Positions 9,419 through 17,893 of a DNA stretch of 64,000 nt are shown here, one piece after another. Position 1 is the stretch's first letter. Each line of letters starts with the position of its first letter. The stretch lies in contig NZ_JAFFHZ010000001.1 of the NCBI RefSeq assembly GCF_017052585.1, forward strand, positions 3,762,001 to 3,826,000. Reading direction: 5' to 3'. Source of the DNA: Paenibacillus apiarius (GTDB lineage Bacteria; Bacillota; Bacilli; Paenibacillales; Paenibacillaceae). The notes under the pieces were generated by a model, which saw only the letters and a list, made by a program, of their open reading frames with translations, did not search any database and was not told where the DNA came from. The position numbers were made by a program, and so were the translations under genes.

Positions 9419-12400
9419 ATGAAAGAAGGACGCGTGCTTAAAATGAAGTTGATGCCGCCCCCTTTGAAAAAGCAGCTGCTTCACCGCCCTCAGATAGCCA
9501 AGCGGCTCTCCCGCATACCGGACTACCCGCTCACTGTGCTGACATCAGGTCCGGGTTTCGGCAAGACGACGGCGCTCTCCGCATTTCTTCGTTCCTCTGA
9601 CATGACGTATGCATGGTACGGCGTATCTCCCCAGGACAATGACTTCATTCCTTTTGTATCTCATATCGTCTATACGCTTAGGCAAGCGGTTCCCGAATTC
9701 GGAGAGACGATGCTTGCCGAGCTGAGAAGCGGGAACCGGAGCGGCAGCGAGGACATCTATGCGTTGGCAGATTTGTTTCTGAATGAACTAACCGGACTTC
9801 CACAGCTGACGGTGCTCATTATCGACGATTATCATCTAGTGGAAGCAGCCGACAGCATCGAGCAGTGGATGCAATATGTGCTCGCTTATTTGCCCGATTG
9901 CGACAAGCTGCGGTTCGTCATCTCCTCCCGTTCGCGACCGCAATGGGACAGGTTAGCCTCCATGCGAATCCGTGGCCATTTACTTGAACTCACCAAAGAA
10001 GATCTCACCTTTAATGAAGAAGAAATCGATGTTCTGTTCAGCGATTACTATGATTACCCGCTGACGAAGCGGCAAATCCACCAGGTGTACGAGCAGACGG
10101 AAGGATGGATCATTGCGGTCCAGCTTATTTGGCAGCGCTTACTTTCATCGAATGGATCGTTGGAAGAGGTGCTTGAGGCTCCTCGGGAAACGATGGAGGA
10201 CCTATTCCAATTTCTAGCATTGGAGCTGTTCCAGAAGCAGCCGTCTTCCATCCGCACGTTCATGCTGGAGACGAGCATCTTTGACGAGCTGACCGGAGAG
10301 TGGTGCGACGCGGTATGCGGAAGGAGCGGCTCTCATGCCTTGCTGCTTCAGTTGTGCGGTGGCGGTATTTTAACGGCGGTTGACGATCGGCAATTTCGTT
10401 ATCATGCTTTATTTCGGGAATTTTTGGCGGAACAGCTCAGGAGACAGCCGGAGTGGCATGAATCTTTGTTGAGGCAGGCGGTGCACGTTTTTGCGGCCCG
10501 CAAACGATACGACCTTGCGATGACGCAAGCCGTTGCGCTGCAAGATCCGGATGAAATGGCGTTGTTGCTGCAGGACGGAGGCAGCGAGCTGATACAGAAC
10601 GGCCATCTGGAGCTTGTCTACACCTCGTTAATGAAGCTGCCGGAGCGCACAAAGCATCGTCATCCTTATCTGCTTGTCCTTCAAGGCGATATTTTCCGTT
10701 ATCAATGTCAATATGAAGCGGCGTGTGAGCAGTATCGGCTGGCAGAGTACGGAGCCGGAAGCGTTGGCAATCGGATGGTGCAGATGCTGGCCCTCGAAGG
10801 ACAGTCGCTCTTATATTTGGATACGATTCGGCCGGGAATGGCGGAGACGCTGCTTGAACGGGCCATTGCGCTGGCAGAATCGTTGTGCGGATACTACCCG
10901 CCGTTAGAGCAAGAGGCTGGAACGGATCCGTTAGGGCCGGGTCCGTCTGGCAACCAAACGCACGAACAAGCTCAAGCCCCGATCGCCACTTATTACTCCA
11001 CGTGGCACGATCATACGGGAGAGCGGCAGCGGCTGGCGCGGCTGTATGCGATGATGGCGGAAAATATGCTGAACGCGGGCAGGGGAATGGAAGCGCAGAT
11101 CTGGTATGATCGGGCGATCCGCGTGGATCGGGATAGCCGTGACTGGCTTTTGGAGGCGAGGCTGTGTCTGCGAACGGGTAGGCTGCGCGAAGCGAAGGCG
11201 AAGCTGATGCGGGCGCAGCATTTGGAACGGGAAGAAGGGACGCTCTACCGAGGCCTCAGCTATCATCCGAAGACGCTGTCGCGGTCCCATCGTGAAATCG
11301 ATCTGCTGCTGTCGTTTATCGACAGCATGTGCGGCGAACCAAGCTCGGCTAAGCGGGCAGCCGAAGCCGGCATGATGCACGGCATTCGCTTAAAGGCGCC
11401 GTTCGTGGAAGCGTGCGGCTGGATGAGAATGGGGAATGCCGCGCAATTGATGGGCACCTACGATGCCGAGGTGGCATCCGATTGCTATCATACGGCACTG
11501 ACCATCATGGAGCGCTTGGAGGTAAAGCGGGGAAACGCAGAGCCTTATATGGGCTTATGCCTGGTGTACGGCAAAGCCCGATCGGCGGAAACGGCGCTTC
11601 GTTACGGCCAGACCGCGTGGGCTGAGACGCAAAGCGCGAACGATGGCTGGCTGACCGCGCTCATCAGATTGAGCATGGGGATAGCGCTGTTCTACGCCAA
11701 TCGCTGCGAGGAAGCGGAGCAGGTGTTCCGTGAATGCGGCGAGCGCTTCGTGGCCTGCGGAGACAAATTCGGATGCGCGTCCACGGAAATGTGGCAGGCG
11801 CTGACCGCCTATCGCTTGGAACGGGACGGCTGCTTTGCGGTCTCCATGGAACGCTTCTTGACGCTTGTCGAGCGGGAAGGGTACGCATTTCTTTTTACAC
11901 GGCGCTCCTTGTTCGGTCCAAGCGACACGCAGCAGCTCATTCCGCTGCTCATTGAAGCGGTCCGGCTGGGCCTGTGCCGCGCCTATGCCGCTACTCTGCT
12001 CACGGAGCTTGGCATGGACCGCTTGACTTATCATCCCGGCTACACACTATATGTGGATACGCTGGGTGAATGCCGCGTTCGTCTCGGGGATGTGGAGCTG
12101 GAGGATAAAGATTGGCAGCGCGGCAAAGCGAAGGAGCTGTTTCAACTGCTCGTTACCCGCCGTCATCGCCCCTTGACGAAGGAGGAGCTGCTCGCCCAGC
12201 TGTTTCCTGCAGCGGAAGAGAAAGCGGCCAATCGTGATTTCAAGGTTGCGCTCAACGCATTGAATACCGCTTTGGAGCCTCATCGCCGGGCCCGCTCTAC
12301 GCCTTACTTCATCATTCGCCGGGGAGCGGCCTATCAATTGAATCCGGCTGCAGGCTGGGTGCTCGACGCGAATCGATTCGAGCAATTGATCGTGCGCGGG

Positions 12401-12796
12401 CTGGAAGCGAACGAAGCGGAAGAGGCAATCCCCTTTTTGGAAGAGGGGCTCCATCTGTATCAAGGGGATTATTTGCCGGAACGGCGTTATGAAGATTGGT
12501 GCATCGAGGAGAGAGAGCGGCTGCAGGTGCTGTTTATGCGCGGAGCGGAACGGCTGTCCCATTATTATATCGAGGTCGAGGCCTACGACAAGGCGATACG
12601 CTGGGCAGAGGCGATGACAGTCAAGGATCGCTGCTGGGAAGAGGCGTACCGAATCATGATTTCGTGTCATCTAAGGCTTAACAACCGCAACCAGGCGCTG
12701 AGATGGTACCGCAAGTGCGCCAAAGCCCTGCAGGATGAACTTGGCATCGAGCCGATGGCAAGCATTCGGGAATTGAAGGCATCTATAACAGAATGA
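9419..12796 (+). CDS. Large MalT-like ATPase regulator with OmpR-type DNA-binding and BTAD domains
   Basis: An 1125-residue signal-transduction ATPase. The N-terminus carries a P-loop (SGPGFGKTT, about 43-51) and a Walker B (LIIDDYH, about 134-140) as in MalT/STAND proteins. A long helical repeat region follows (about 350-860), then a winged helix (about 880-980, with KAKELFQLLVTRRHRPLTKEEL) and a BTAD tail (about 985-1120) as in SARP activators. Ligand binding by the repeats would license ATP-dependent assembly and activation. Start ATG 9419 has AAAGAGAGG upstream. It lies between two operons that share a TGCAAC direct-repeat box, so it is the likely cluster-specific activator; no such box precedes its own gene. 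Confidence 0.88.
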   Translation: MKEGRVLKMKLMPPPLKKQLLHRPQIAKRLSRIPDYPLTVLTSGPGFGKTTALSAFLRSSDMTYAWYGVSPQDNDFIPFVSHIVYTLRQAVPEFGETMLAELRSGNRSGSEDIYALADLFLNELTGLPQLTVLIIDDYHLVEAADSIEQWMQYVLAYLPDCDKLRFVISSRSRPQWDRLASMRIRGHLLELTKEDLTFNEEEIDVLFSDYYDYPLTKRQIHQVYEQTEGWIIAVQLIWQRLLSSNGSLEEVLEAPRETMEDLFQFLALELFQKQPSSIRTFMLETSIFDELTGEWCDAVCGRSGSHALLLQLCGGGILTAVDDRQFRYHALFREFLAEQLRRQPEWHESLLRQAVHVFAARKRYDLAMTQAVALQDPDEMALLLQDGGSELIQNGHLELVYTSLMKLPERTKHRHPYLLVLQGDIFRYQCQYEAACEQYRLAEYGAGSVGNRMVQMLALEGQSLLYLDTIRPGMAETLLERAIALAESLCGYYPPLEQEAGTDPLGPGPSGNQTHEQAQAPIATYYSTWHDHTGERQRLARLYAMMAENMLNAGRGMEAQIWYDRAIRVDRDSRDWLLEARLCLRTGRLREAKAKLMRAQHLEREEGTLYRGLSYHPKTLSRSHREIDLLLSFIDSMCGEPSSAKRAAEAGMMHGIRLKAPFVEACGWMRMGNAAQLMGTYDAEVASDCYHTALTIMERLEVKRGNAEPYMGLCLVYGKARSAETALRYGQTAWAETQSANDGWLTALIRLSMGIALFYANRCEEAEQVFRECGERFVACGDKFGCASTEMWQALTAYRLERDGCFAVSMERFLTLVEREGYAFLFTRRSLFGPSDTQQLIPLLIEAVRLGLCRAYAATLLTELGMDRLTYHPGYTLYVDTLGECRVRLGDVELEDKDWQRGKAKELFQLLVTRRHRPLTKEELLAQLFPAAEEKAANRDFKVALNALNTALEPHRRARSTPYFIIRRGAAYQLNPAAGWVLDANRFEQLIVRGLEANEAEEAIPFLEEGLHLYQGDYLPERRYEDWCIEERERLQVLFMRGAERLSHYYIEVEAYDKAIRWAEAMTVKDRCWEEAYRIMISCHLRLNNRNQALRWYRKCAKALQDELGIEPMASIRELKASITE

Positions 12797-12811
12797 AGAC
12801 AGGATGCGATG

Positions 12812-12844
12812 TGCAACTCATTTGCAACCAAACCCTCTTATGAT
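12812..12844 (+). promoter_or_regulatory. Direct-repeat activator box and -10 of the Liv-type operon
   Basis: TGCAAC (12812-12817) and TGCAAC (12823-12828) with an 11-bp period, a 10-bp gap, then TATGAT (12839-12844). The 19 bases from 12811 differ from those at 6464 at one position only. The -10 lies 32 bp before the GTG start. Confidence 0.6.
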
Positions 12845-12876
12845 GAACGGGAATTGAATCGTAAGGGGGTTTTTGC

Positions 12877-14214
12877 GTGTCCATGAATAACGGTATCACT
12901 CCTCGGCTGTCTCGCGTCTGCATGTTCGGGCTGCTTGCCTTCATCCTTCTCTTCGCTGCCGCTTGCGGAAGCAACGGCGGAACAGGGGGAGGCGCGGGCA
13001 ATGGCGGCGAGTCCGGCAAAGCAGCGGGCGGCAGCTCCGGCAGTAATTCCGGAGAGAGCAAGGATAAGGAAGGCGAGGACAAAAGCACGGAAACAGCCGA
13101 TAAACCGCCTATTAAAATTGGTGTCCTGGCTTCAATGACGGGCGCGCTGGAAAGCTACGGCAAGCAGAGCACACGCGGATTCGAGCTCGGCATTGATTAT
13201 GCCACTCAGGGAACGCAGACGGCTGCTGGCCGTAAAATCGAATTCATCATCGAAGATACGGAGACAAAGCCTGATGTGGCGGTGAAGAAAGCAACGAAGC
13301 TGCTCGAGACCGACAAAGTTGATTTCCTCGTTGGATCCTCCAGCTCAGGCGACACGCTTGCCGTGCTTCCGCTTGCGGAGGAGTATGAGAAGGTGATGGT
13401 CGTTGAACCGGCGGTTGCCGACAGCATCACCGGCGAGCTGTGGAATAAATATGTGTTCCGCACCGCACGCAACTCTTCGCAGGATGCGGTGGCGGGTGCC
13501 GCGGCGATTGCGAAGCAGGGCGTGAAGATCGCCACGTTTGCTCCCGACGGCGCATTCGGCCGTGATGGCATTACAGCGTTTACGGACGCGGCGGTCAAGC
13601 TTGGAGCGGAAATTGTGGAAGAGCAGTATGCGGACGCGGCGGCAACCGACTTTACTGCGAACATTCAGAAAATCGTGAGCGCCAAGCCGGACTATTTGTT
13701 CATCGTCTGGGCCGGAGCGAACACGCCATGGAAGCAACTGCAGGACATGAAGGTACGGGAACAGGGCATTAAGATATCGACCGGCGCGCCGGATATCGCA
13801 GCGCTCAAGACGATGCAGGAGCTGGAGGACATGGAAGGGTTTTCGGTCTACTACCACACGCTGCCGGACAATGACGTGAACAAATGGCTGGTGGAAGAGC
13901 ATAAGAAACGGTTCAACGGCGATTTGCCGGATCTGTTTACGCCGGGAGGGATGTCTGCCGCGATCGCGATTATCGAGGCGATTAAGAAAACCGATGGCGA
14001 GATGGACACGGAGAACTTGATTGCGACGATGGAAGGAATGAGCTTCGAGTCGCCAAAAGGAAAAATGACGTTCCGGGCAGAGGATCATCAAGCGCTGCAG
14101 ACACTGTATGCGGTTAAGTTAGAAAAACGGGACGGCATCGATTATCCGGTACCGGTGCTCATTCGCGAGCTGTCGCCGGAGGAAACGGCTCCGCCTGTAC
14201 GCAACAAACGCTAG
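12877..14214 (+). CDS. Liv-type ABC transporter substrate-binding lipoprotein
   Basis: A 445-residue periplasmic-binding-protein type I lipoprotein (Peripla_BP_6). A hydrophobic signal segment ends in the lipobox FAAAC, so Cys28 would be lipidated and the protein tethered outside the membrane. A Gly/Ser-rich and charged linker (about 30-80) precedes the binding domain, which begins PIKIGVLASMTGALESYGKQ. The GTG at 12877 follows AAGGGGG at 7 bp; an ATG two codons later is also possible. It heads the operon with two ATPases and two permeases. Family members bind branched-chain amino acids, amides or aromatic and short acids. The neighbouring CoA ligase makes an organic acid more likely than leucine, but that is inference. 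Confidence 0.92.
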   Translation: MSMNNGITPRLSRVCMFGLLAFILLFAAACGSNGGTGGGAGNGGESGKAAGGSSGSNSGESKDKEGEDKSTETADKPPIKIGVLASMTGALESYGKQSTRGFELGIDYATQGTQTAAGRKIEFIIEDTETKPDVAVKKATKLLETDKVDFLVGSSSSGDTLAVLPLAEEYEKVMVVEPAVADSITGELWNKYVFRTARNSSQDAVAGAAAIAKQGVKIATFAPDGAFGRDGITAFTDAAVKLGAEIVEEQYADAAATDFTANIQKIVSAKPDYLFIVWAGANTPWKQLQDMKVREQGIKISTGAPDIAALKTMQELEDMEGFSVYYHTLPDNDVNKWLVEEHKKRFNGDLPDLFTPGGMSAAIAIIEAIKKTDGEMDTENLIATMEGMSFESPKGKMTFRAEDHQALQTLYAVKLEKRDGIDYPVPVLIRELSPEETAPPVRNKR

Positions 14215-14229
14215 TCAGGAGGTGGGATC

Positions 14230-15030
14230 ATGAGTGGGACGGCAACGGATCAAGCAGATGACATGATATTGGAAACCGAAGGGCTCACGATTGCATTCGG
14301 CGGTCATGTGGCCGTTCAAGAAGTAAGCTTGAAGGTAGAGCGCAACCGCTTCAAGTCCATTATCGGACCGAACGGCGCAGGCAAGACGACTCTATTCAAT
14401 CTGCTCAGCGGGCAGCTGCGACCGACGGCCGGATACGTGCGTTTCAAAGGTCAGGACGTTACGCCGCTTGCTCCGTTTCAGCGCACGCGTTTGGGAATGG
14501 GGCGTTCCTTTCAGATTACGAATGTATTCCCCAACTTGACCGTGCTCGAAAATGTGCGCTTAGCCGTTCAGTCGCAGCAGGGTGTCCGCTTGAACTGGCA
14601 TGCTTCGGCGAAAGCGTACCGCAGGTTCGAAGAGGAAGCGAAGCATTGGCTTGATACGGTGCTGCTTGGCAACCGGAGCGGCGTATTGGCTACTTACCTC
14701 GCTCATGGGGAGAAGCGCAAGCTGGAGCTGGCGATGCTGCTTGCGCTGCAGCCGGATCTGCTGCTGCTTGACGAGCCGACGGCCGGAATTTCCATTGAAG
14801 AAGTGCCAGCCATTCTTGAAGTCATCCGCAAGATGAAGGAAGAAGGAAATCGCACGATCGTGCTGATTGAACACAAGATGGATATGGTGCTGGATTTATC
14901 CGATTCCATCGCAGTGCTATTCAATGGCAAGCTGCTGGCGGACGGACGCCCAGAAGTCATTATGAACAACGAGACGGTTCAAGCGGCTTATTTGGGAGGG
15001 CTGTACGATGTTGCAAGTGCAGGGGATTGA
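14230..15030 (+). CDS. LivG-type ABC transporter ATPase
   Basis: A 266-residue ATPase of the branched-chain amino acid transporter class. Walker A is GPNGAGKTT near residue 52. The region from about 155 reads YLAHGEKRKLELAMLLALQPDLLLLDEP; the signature is a degenerate AHGEKRK rather than LSGGQ, which is usual in LivG. Walker B LLLLDEP is near 178 and the switch His is in IEHKMD. A short hydrophilic extension precedes the core. AGGAGGTGGG sits 5 bp before the ATG. The gene overlaps the LivF-type gene by 23 bp. Confidence 0.93.
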   Translation: MSGTATDQADDMILETEGLTIAFGGHVAVQEVSLKVERNRFKSIIGPNGAGKTTLFNLLSGQLRPTAGYVRFKGQDVTPLAPFQRTRLGMGRSFQITNVFPNLTVLENVRLAVQSQQGVRLNWHASAKAYRRFEEEAKHWLDTVLLGNRSGVLATYLAHGEKRKLELAMLLALQPDLLLLDEPTAGISIEEVPAILEVIRKMKEEGNRTIVLIEHKMDMVLDLSDSIAVLFNGKLLADGRPEVIMNNETVQAAYLGGLYDVASAGD

Positions 15031-15706
15031 GACGCATATTGGACAATTTCATATTTTACAAGGCGTTACCTTCGAGGTGGAGCCAGGGGAAATTACGGTG
15101 CTGCTTGGACGGAACGGCGCGGGCAAGACGACGACCCTCCGCTCCATCATGGGGCTGAATCCGGTATCCAAGGGAGAAATCCGCTTTCAAGGCGAACGGG
15201 TGGAAACGCTTCCGACACATCGGATATCACGTCAAGGTATCGGATATGTTCCAGAGGACCAAGGGATCTTTCCAGATTTGACCGTAGGGGAAACGATGCG
15301 CATTGCGATGAGGAAAAACGACGACGACACGAAGGCGCGGCTGGAATGGGTGCTGGAGCTGTTTCCGGATTTGCGCAAGTTCTGGGGGCGCAAGAGCGGG
15401 CTGTTAAGCGGGGGGCAAAAGCAGATGCTGGCCATTTCCCGGGCTTATGTGAACGATAATCGGCTGCTGCTCATCGATGAGCCGAGCAAGGGGCTGGCTC
15501 CGATTATGGTGGAGAAGCTGATGCTGGCCATTGAGCAGATGAAAGCGAAGACGACCGTGCTCTTGGTGGAACAGAATTTCATGATGGCAAGCCGCATCGG
15601 ACATCGGTACTACATGATGGATGAAGGACGCATCGTTTCCGAAGGGACGATGGCGGAATTGCGGCAGGATGAAGCGACAAGACGCAAATATTTGGGCATC
15701 GCATAG
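15008..15706 (+). CDS. LivF-type ABC transporter ATPase
   Basis: A 232-residue partner ATPase. It shows Walker A GRNGAGKTT near residue 36, signature LLSGGQKQM near 135, Walker B LLLIDEPSKGL near 156 and the switch His replaced by Gln in VEQNF, as is normal for LivF. It starts inside the end of the LivG-type gene (ATG 15008 after GGGAGGG), so the two ATPases are made together. It powers the two permeases that follow. Confidence 0.93.
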   Translation: MLQVQGIETHIGQFHILQGVTFEVEPGEITVLLGRNGAGKTTTLRSIMGLNPVSKGEIRFQGERVETLPTHRISRQGIGYVPEDQGIFPDLTVGETMRIAMRKNDDDTKARLEWVLELFPDLRKFWGRKSGLLSGGQKQMLAISRAYVNDNRLLLIDEPSKGLAPIMVEKLMLAIEQMKAKTTVLLVEQNFMMASRIGHRYYMMDEGRIVSEGTMAELRQDEATRRKYLGIA

Positions 15707-15735
15707 CTGGCCCGTGGAACGGAGGGACACAAATA

Positions 15736-16596
15736 TTGAATGGCATCATCAACTTGCTCGTAAACGGGCTGGCGACGGGGATGCTCATCTTCCTGCTGGC
15801 GTCGGGACTTACGCTCATCTTCGGGCTGATGAGCGTGCTGAATTTCGCCCATGGCGGATTGTTCGCTTGGGGAGCTTATGGAGGGGTGTGGCTGTATGCT
15901 GCGACGGGTTCATTCTTCGTTGCCATTATAGGGGCCGTCGCCATCGGCATGCTGCTCGGTCTCGTGATGGAGCGGCTCATCATTCGGCCTGTATACGGCA
16001 ATCACATCCCGCAAATTCTCGTGACGTTAGGCGCGATGCTCGTCTTAAGCGAACTGCTGAAGGTAGCGTTCGGCCCGAACCCTCTCAAGGCAGACGTTCC
16101 TCCGTTATTGAATGGCAGCTGGGAGGTGGGCGGCGTCATTTTAATTAAATATCGGTTGTTCATCATTTGTATTGGAGCGTTTGTATTTGGCGGATTGCTG
16201 TTTGTGTTAAAACGGACGAAAATCGGTCTCATCGTGCGTGCCGGCGTCATGAATCCCGAGATGGTGCAGGCGCTGGGCATTCCGATCAGCCGAATTTTTA
16301 CGCTGGTATTCATGGCGGGTGCCGGCTTGGCAGCGCTTGGCGGCGCGCTTCTCGCACCGTATTCGGGTGTTATTTTCGCAGAAATGGGCATGCAGTTCGC
16401 CATTCTGGCCTTTATCGTCGTCGTCATCGGCGGCATGGGAAGCATTCAGGGCTCCGCGTTTGCGGCGCTGCTCGTTGGTTTGTCAGGAGCGTTTATGGCT
16501 TATTACGTGCCGGAGTTGTCGCTTGCCGCGAACATGCTGCTTATGGTCATCGTGCTGCTCATTAAGCCGTCCGGTTTGTTCGGGGCAAAGGGGTGA
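15736..16596 (+). CDS. LivH-type ABC transporter permease
   Basis: A 286-residue membrane permease of the branched-chain amino acid class with about eight spans. The conserved stretch GLTLIFGLMSVLNFAHGGL lies in the N-terminal third, and the cytoplasmic coupling region MNPEMVQALGI near residue 172 would contact an ATPase. TTG at 15736 follows GGAGGG at 9 bp. Its stop overlaps the start region of the LivM-type gene. Confidence 0.92.
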   Translation: MNGIINLLVNGLATGMLIFLLASGLTLIFGLMSVLNFAHGGLFAWGAYGGVWLYAATGSFFVAIIGAVAIGMLLGLVMERLIIRPVYGNHIPQILVTLGAMLVLSELLKVAFGPNPLKADVPPLLNGSWEVGGVILIKYRLFIICIGAFVFGGLLFVLKRTKIGLIVRAGVMNPEMVQALGIPISRIFTLVFMAGAGLAALGGALLAPYSGVIFAEMGMQFAILAFIVVVIGGMGSIQGSAFAALLVGLSGAFMAYYVPELSLAANMLLMVIVLLIKPSGLFGAKG

Positions 16597-16601
16597 GCGG
16601 G

Positions 16602-17618
16602 ATGGGAACGTCAAAAATCGGAACGATATGGTTCGTTGTCTTTGTTGCTGGTCTGGCGGCGCTGCCATTTGTAAATGATTCGCGCAGCTTTCTTATTTTG
16701 ATGACGCAAATATGCATTTTCGCTGTCTTTGCGATGAGCTATGACATCTTGCTCGGATTTACCGGCATCGTATCGTTCGGACATTGCATGTTTTTCGGAA
16801 TCGGGGCCTATACGAGCGGGATTATGCTCGAACGCCTCGGCGCTTCCATCGGAACGCTTCTCTTGTCCGCTTTGGCAGGCGTGCTGTTATCCGCGTTGCT
16901 CAGTTATATTGTAGGCATGCTCACCTTGCGGCTGAAAAGTCACTTTTATGCGATGCTGACACTCGCGTTCTCGGGACTGCTGTTAGTGCTGGCGGAAAAA
17001 TGGCGTTCGCTGACGAACGGCAATGACGGCTTTACGTTTCCGATACCGTCCGTCATGAAGGATCGGACCGTCCTGTATTTCACCGCGCTGGCGGTCATGG
17101 TTGCCATGTTCTTGCTGTTGCGCCGATTTACGCACTCTCCGGTCGGCCGGGTGCTGCTGGCCATTCGCGAAAATGAGCAGCGGACGGAGTCGCTCGGTTA
17201 TGAAATCGTGCACTATAAAGTGTTTGCCACCATCGTTGCGGGTATGGCGGCCAGTATAAGCGGTTCTCTCTATGTGCTGACATTGCGTTTTGTCAATACG
17301 ACCGTCTTTGGGATGGATATGACGCTGAATGCTTTGTTAATGACGATTATTGGCGGGGTGGGGACACTATATGGCGCAATTCTCGGGGCTTCCATCATTG
17401 AATGGGCGCATCATGGATTATCGGAATTGGCCAAGTTCCATCCGATTTTTGAACGATGGATTATCTTTTTTGGCTTATTGTACATTGTGGTCGTGCTGCT
17501 GTTCCCAGCCGGGATTGTCGGCACGCTGCGACTCTGGTGGCTGAAGCGCAGAGGACGCCGGCTTGAGCGGCAGCCGGAGGCTGAATCCAATGCGCTGCGA
17601 AAGGAGGAAACGGGATGA
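16602..17618 (+). CDS. LivM-type ABC transporter permease
   Basis: A 338-residue permease pairing with the LivH-type protein. LGFTGIVSFGHCMFFGIGAY in the N-terminal third and the coupling motif RENEQRTESLGYE near residue 190 are diagnostic. The cytoplasmic tail is rich in Arg and Glu. I start at ATG 16602, preceded by AAAGGGG; a GTG at 16593 overlapping the LivH stop is the alternative. The stop overlaps the next gene as ATGA. Confidence 0.92.
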   Translation: MGTSKIGTIWFVVFVAGLAALPFVNDSRSFLILMTQICIFAVFAMSYDILLGFTGIVSFGHCMFFGIGAYTSGIMLERLGASIGTLLLSALAGVLLSALLSYIVGMLTLRLKSHFYAMLTLAFSGLLLVLAEKWRSLTNGNDGFTFPIPSVMKDRTVLYFTALAVMVAMFLLLRRFTHSPVGRVLLAIRENEQRTESLGYEIVHYKVFATIVAGMAASISGSLYVLTLRFVNTTVFGMDMTLNALLMTIIGGVGTLYGAILGASIIEWAHHGLSELAKFHPIFERWIIFFGLLYIVVVLLFPAGIVGTLRLWWLKRRGRRLERQPEAESNALRKEETG

Positions 17619-17893
17619 CGGCGGGCGGCAGGAAGGAAGCATACGGCCAGCATGAGCAGGAGAACGCATGCAGTCTCCACGGAGGGCCAGGTGGCGTATT
17701 GGAATGCGGAACGACTGTCGGTTCGTTCGTCATCCGCTGCCAGGCGCACCACGATGAAGCCGTGTGCGACGCTTGGCGCATACGCGTCACTTATGTTCAA
17801 GGCCAGGAAGAGATGACGGTCGCTTCATGGGAGGATGCGGTGGTCTTCATGCAGCAGCGGATGAAACGGGGGATAGAGTCACATGAACGTTAA
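17615..17893 (+). CDS. Small protein of unknown function in the Liv-type operon
   Basis: A 92-residue protein I do not recognise. AAAGGAGGAAACGGG sits directly before the ATG, and both ends overlap neighbouring genes (4 bp with LivM type, 11 bp with the KAS III-like gene), so it is very probably translated. It is hydrophilic, has four cysteines and three adjacent histidine-containing clusters (QHEQ, CQAHHDEAVC), and ends in a helical stretch VASWEDAVVFMQQRMKRG. The Cys/His pattern could bind a metal, but no known zinc-ribbon spacing is present. There is no signal peptide or membrane span. Its conserved place between importer and enzymes suggests an accessory role in the pathway. Confidence 0.7.
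   Translation: MTAGGRKEAYGQHEQENACSLHGGPGGVLECGTTVGSFVIRCQAHHDEAVCDAWRIRVTYVQGQEEMTVASWEDAVVFMQQRMKRGIESHER

Noticed and set aside
13345-14091. 248-codon minus-strand frame opposite the binding protein
   Set aside because: Arg/His/Leu-rich shadow with no family resemblance.
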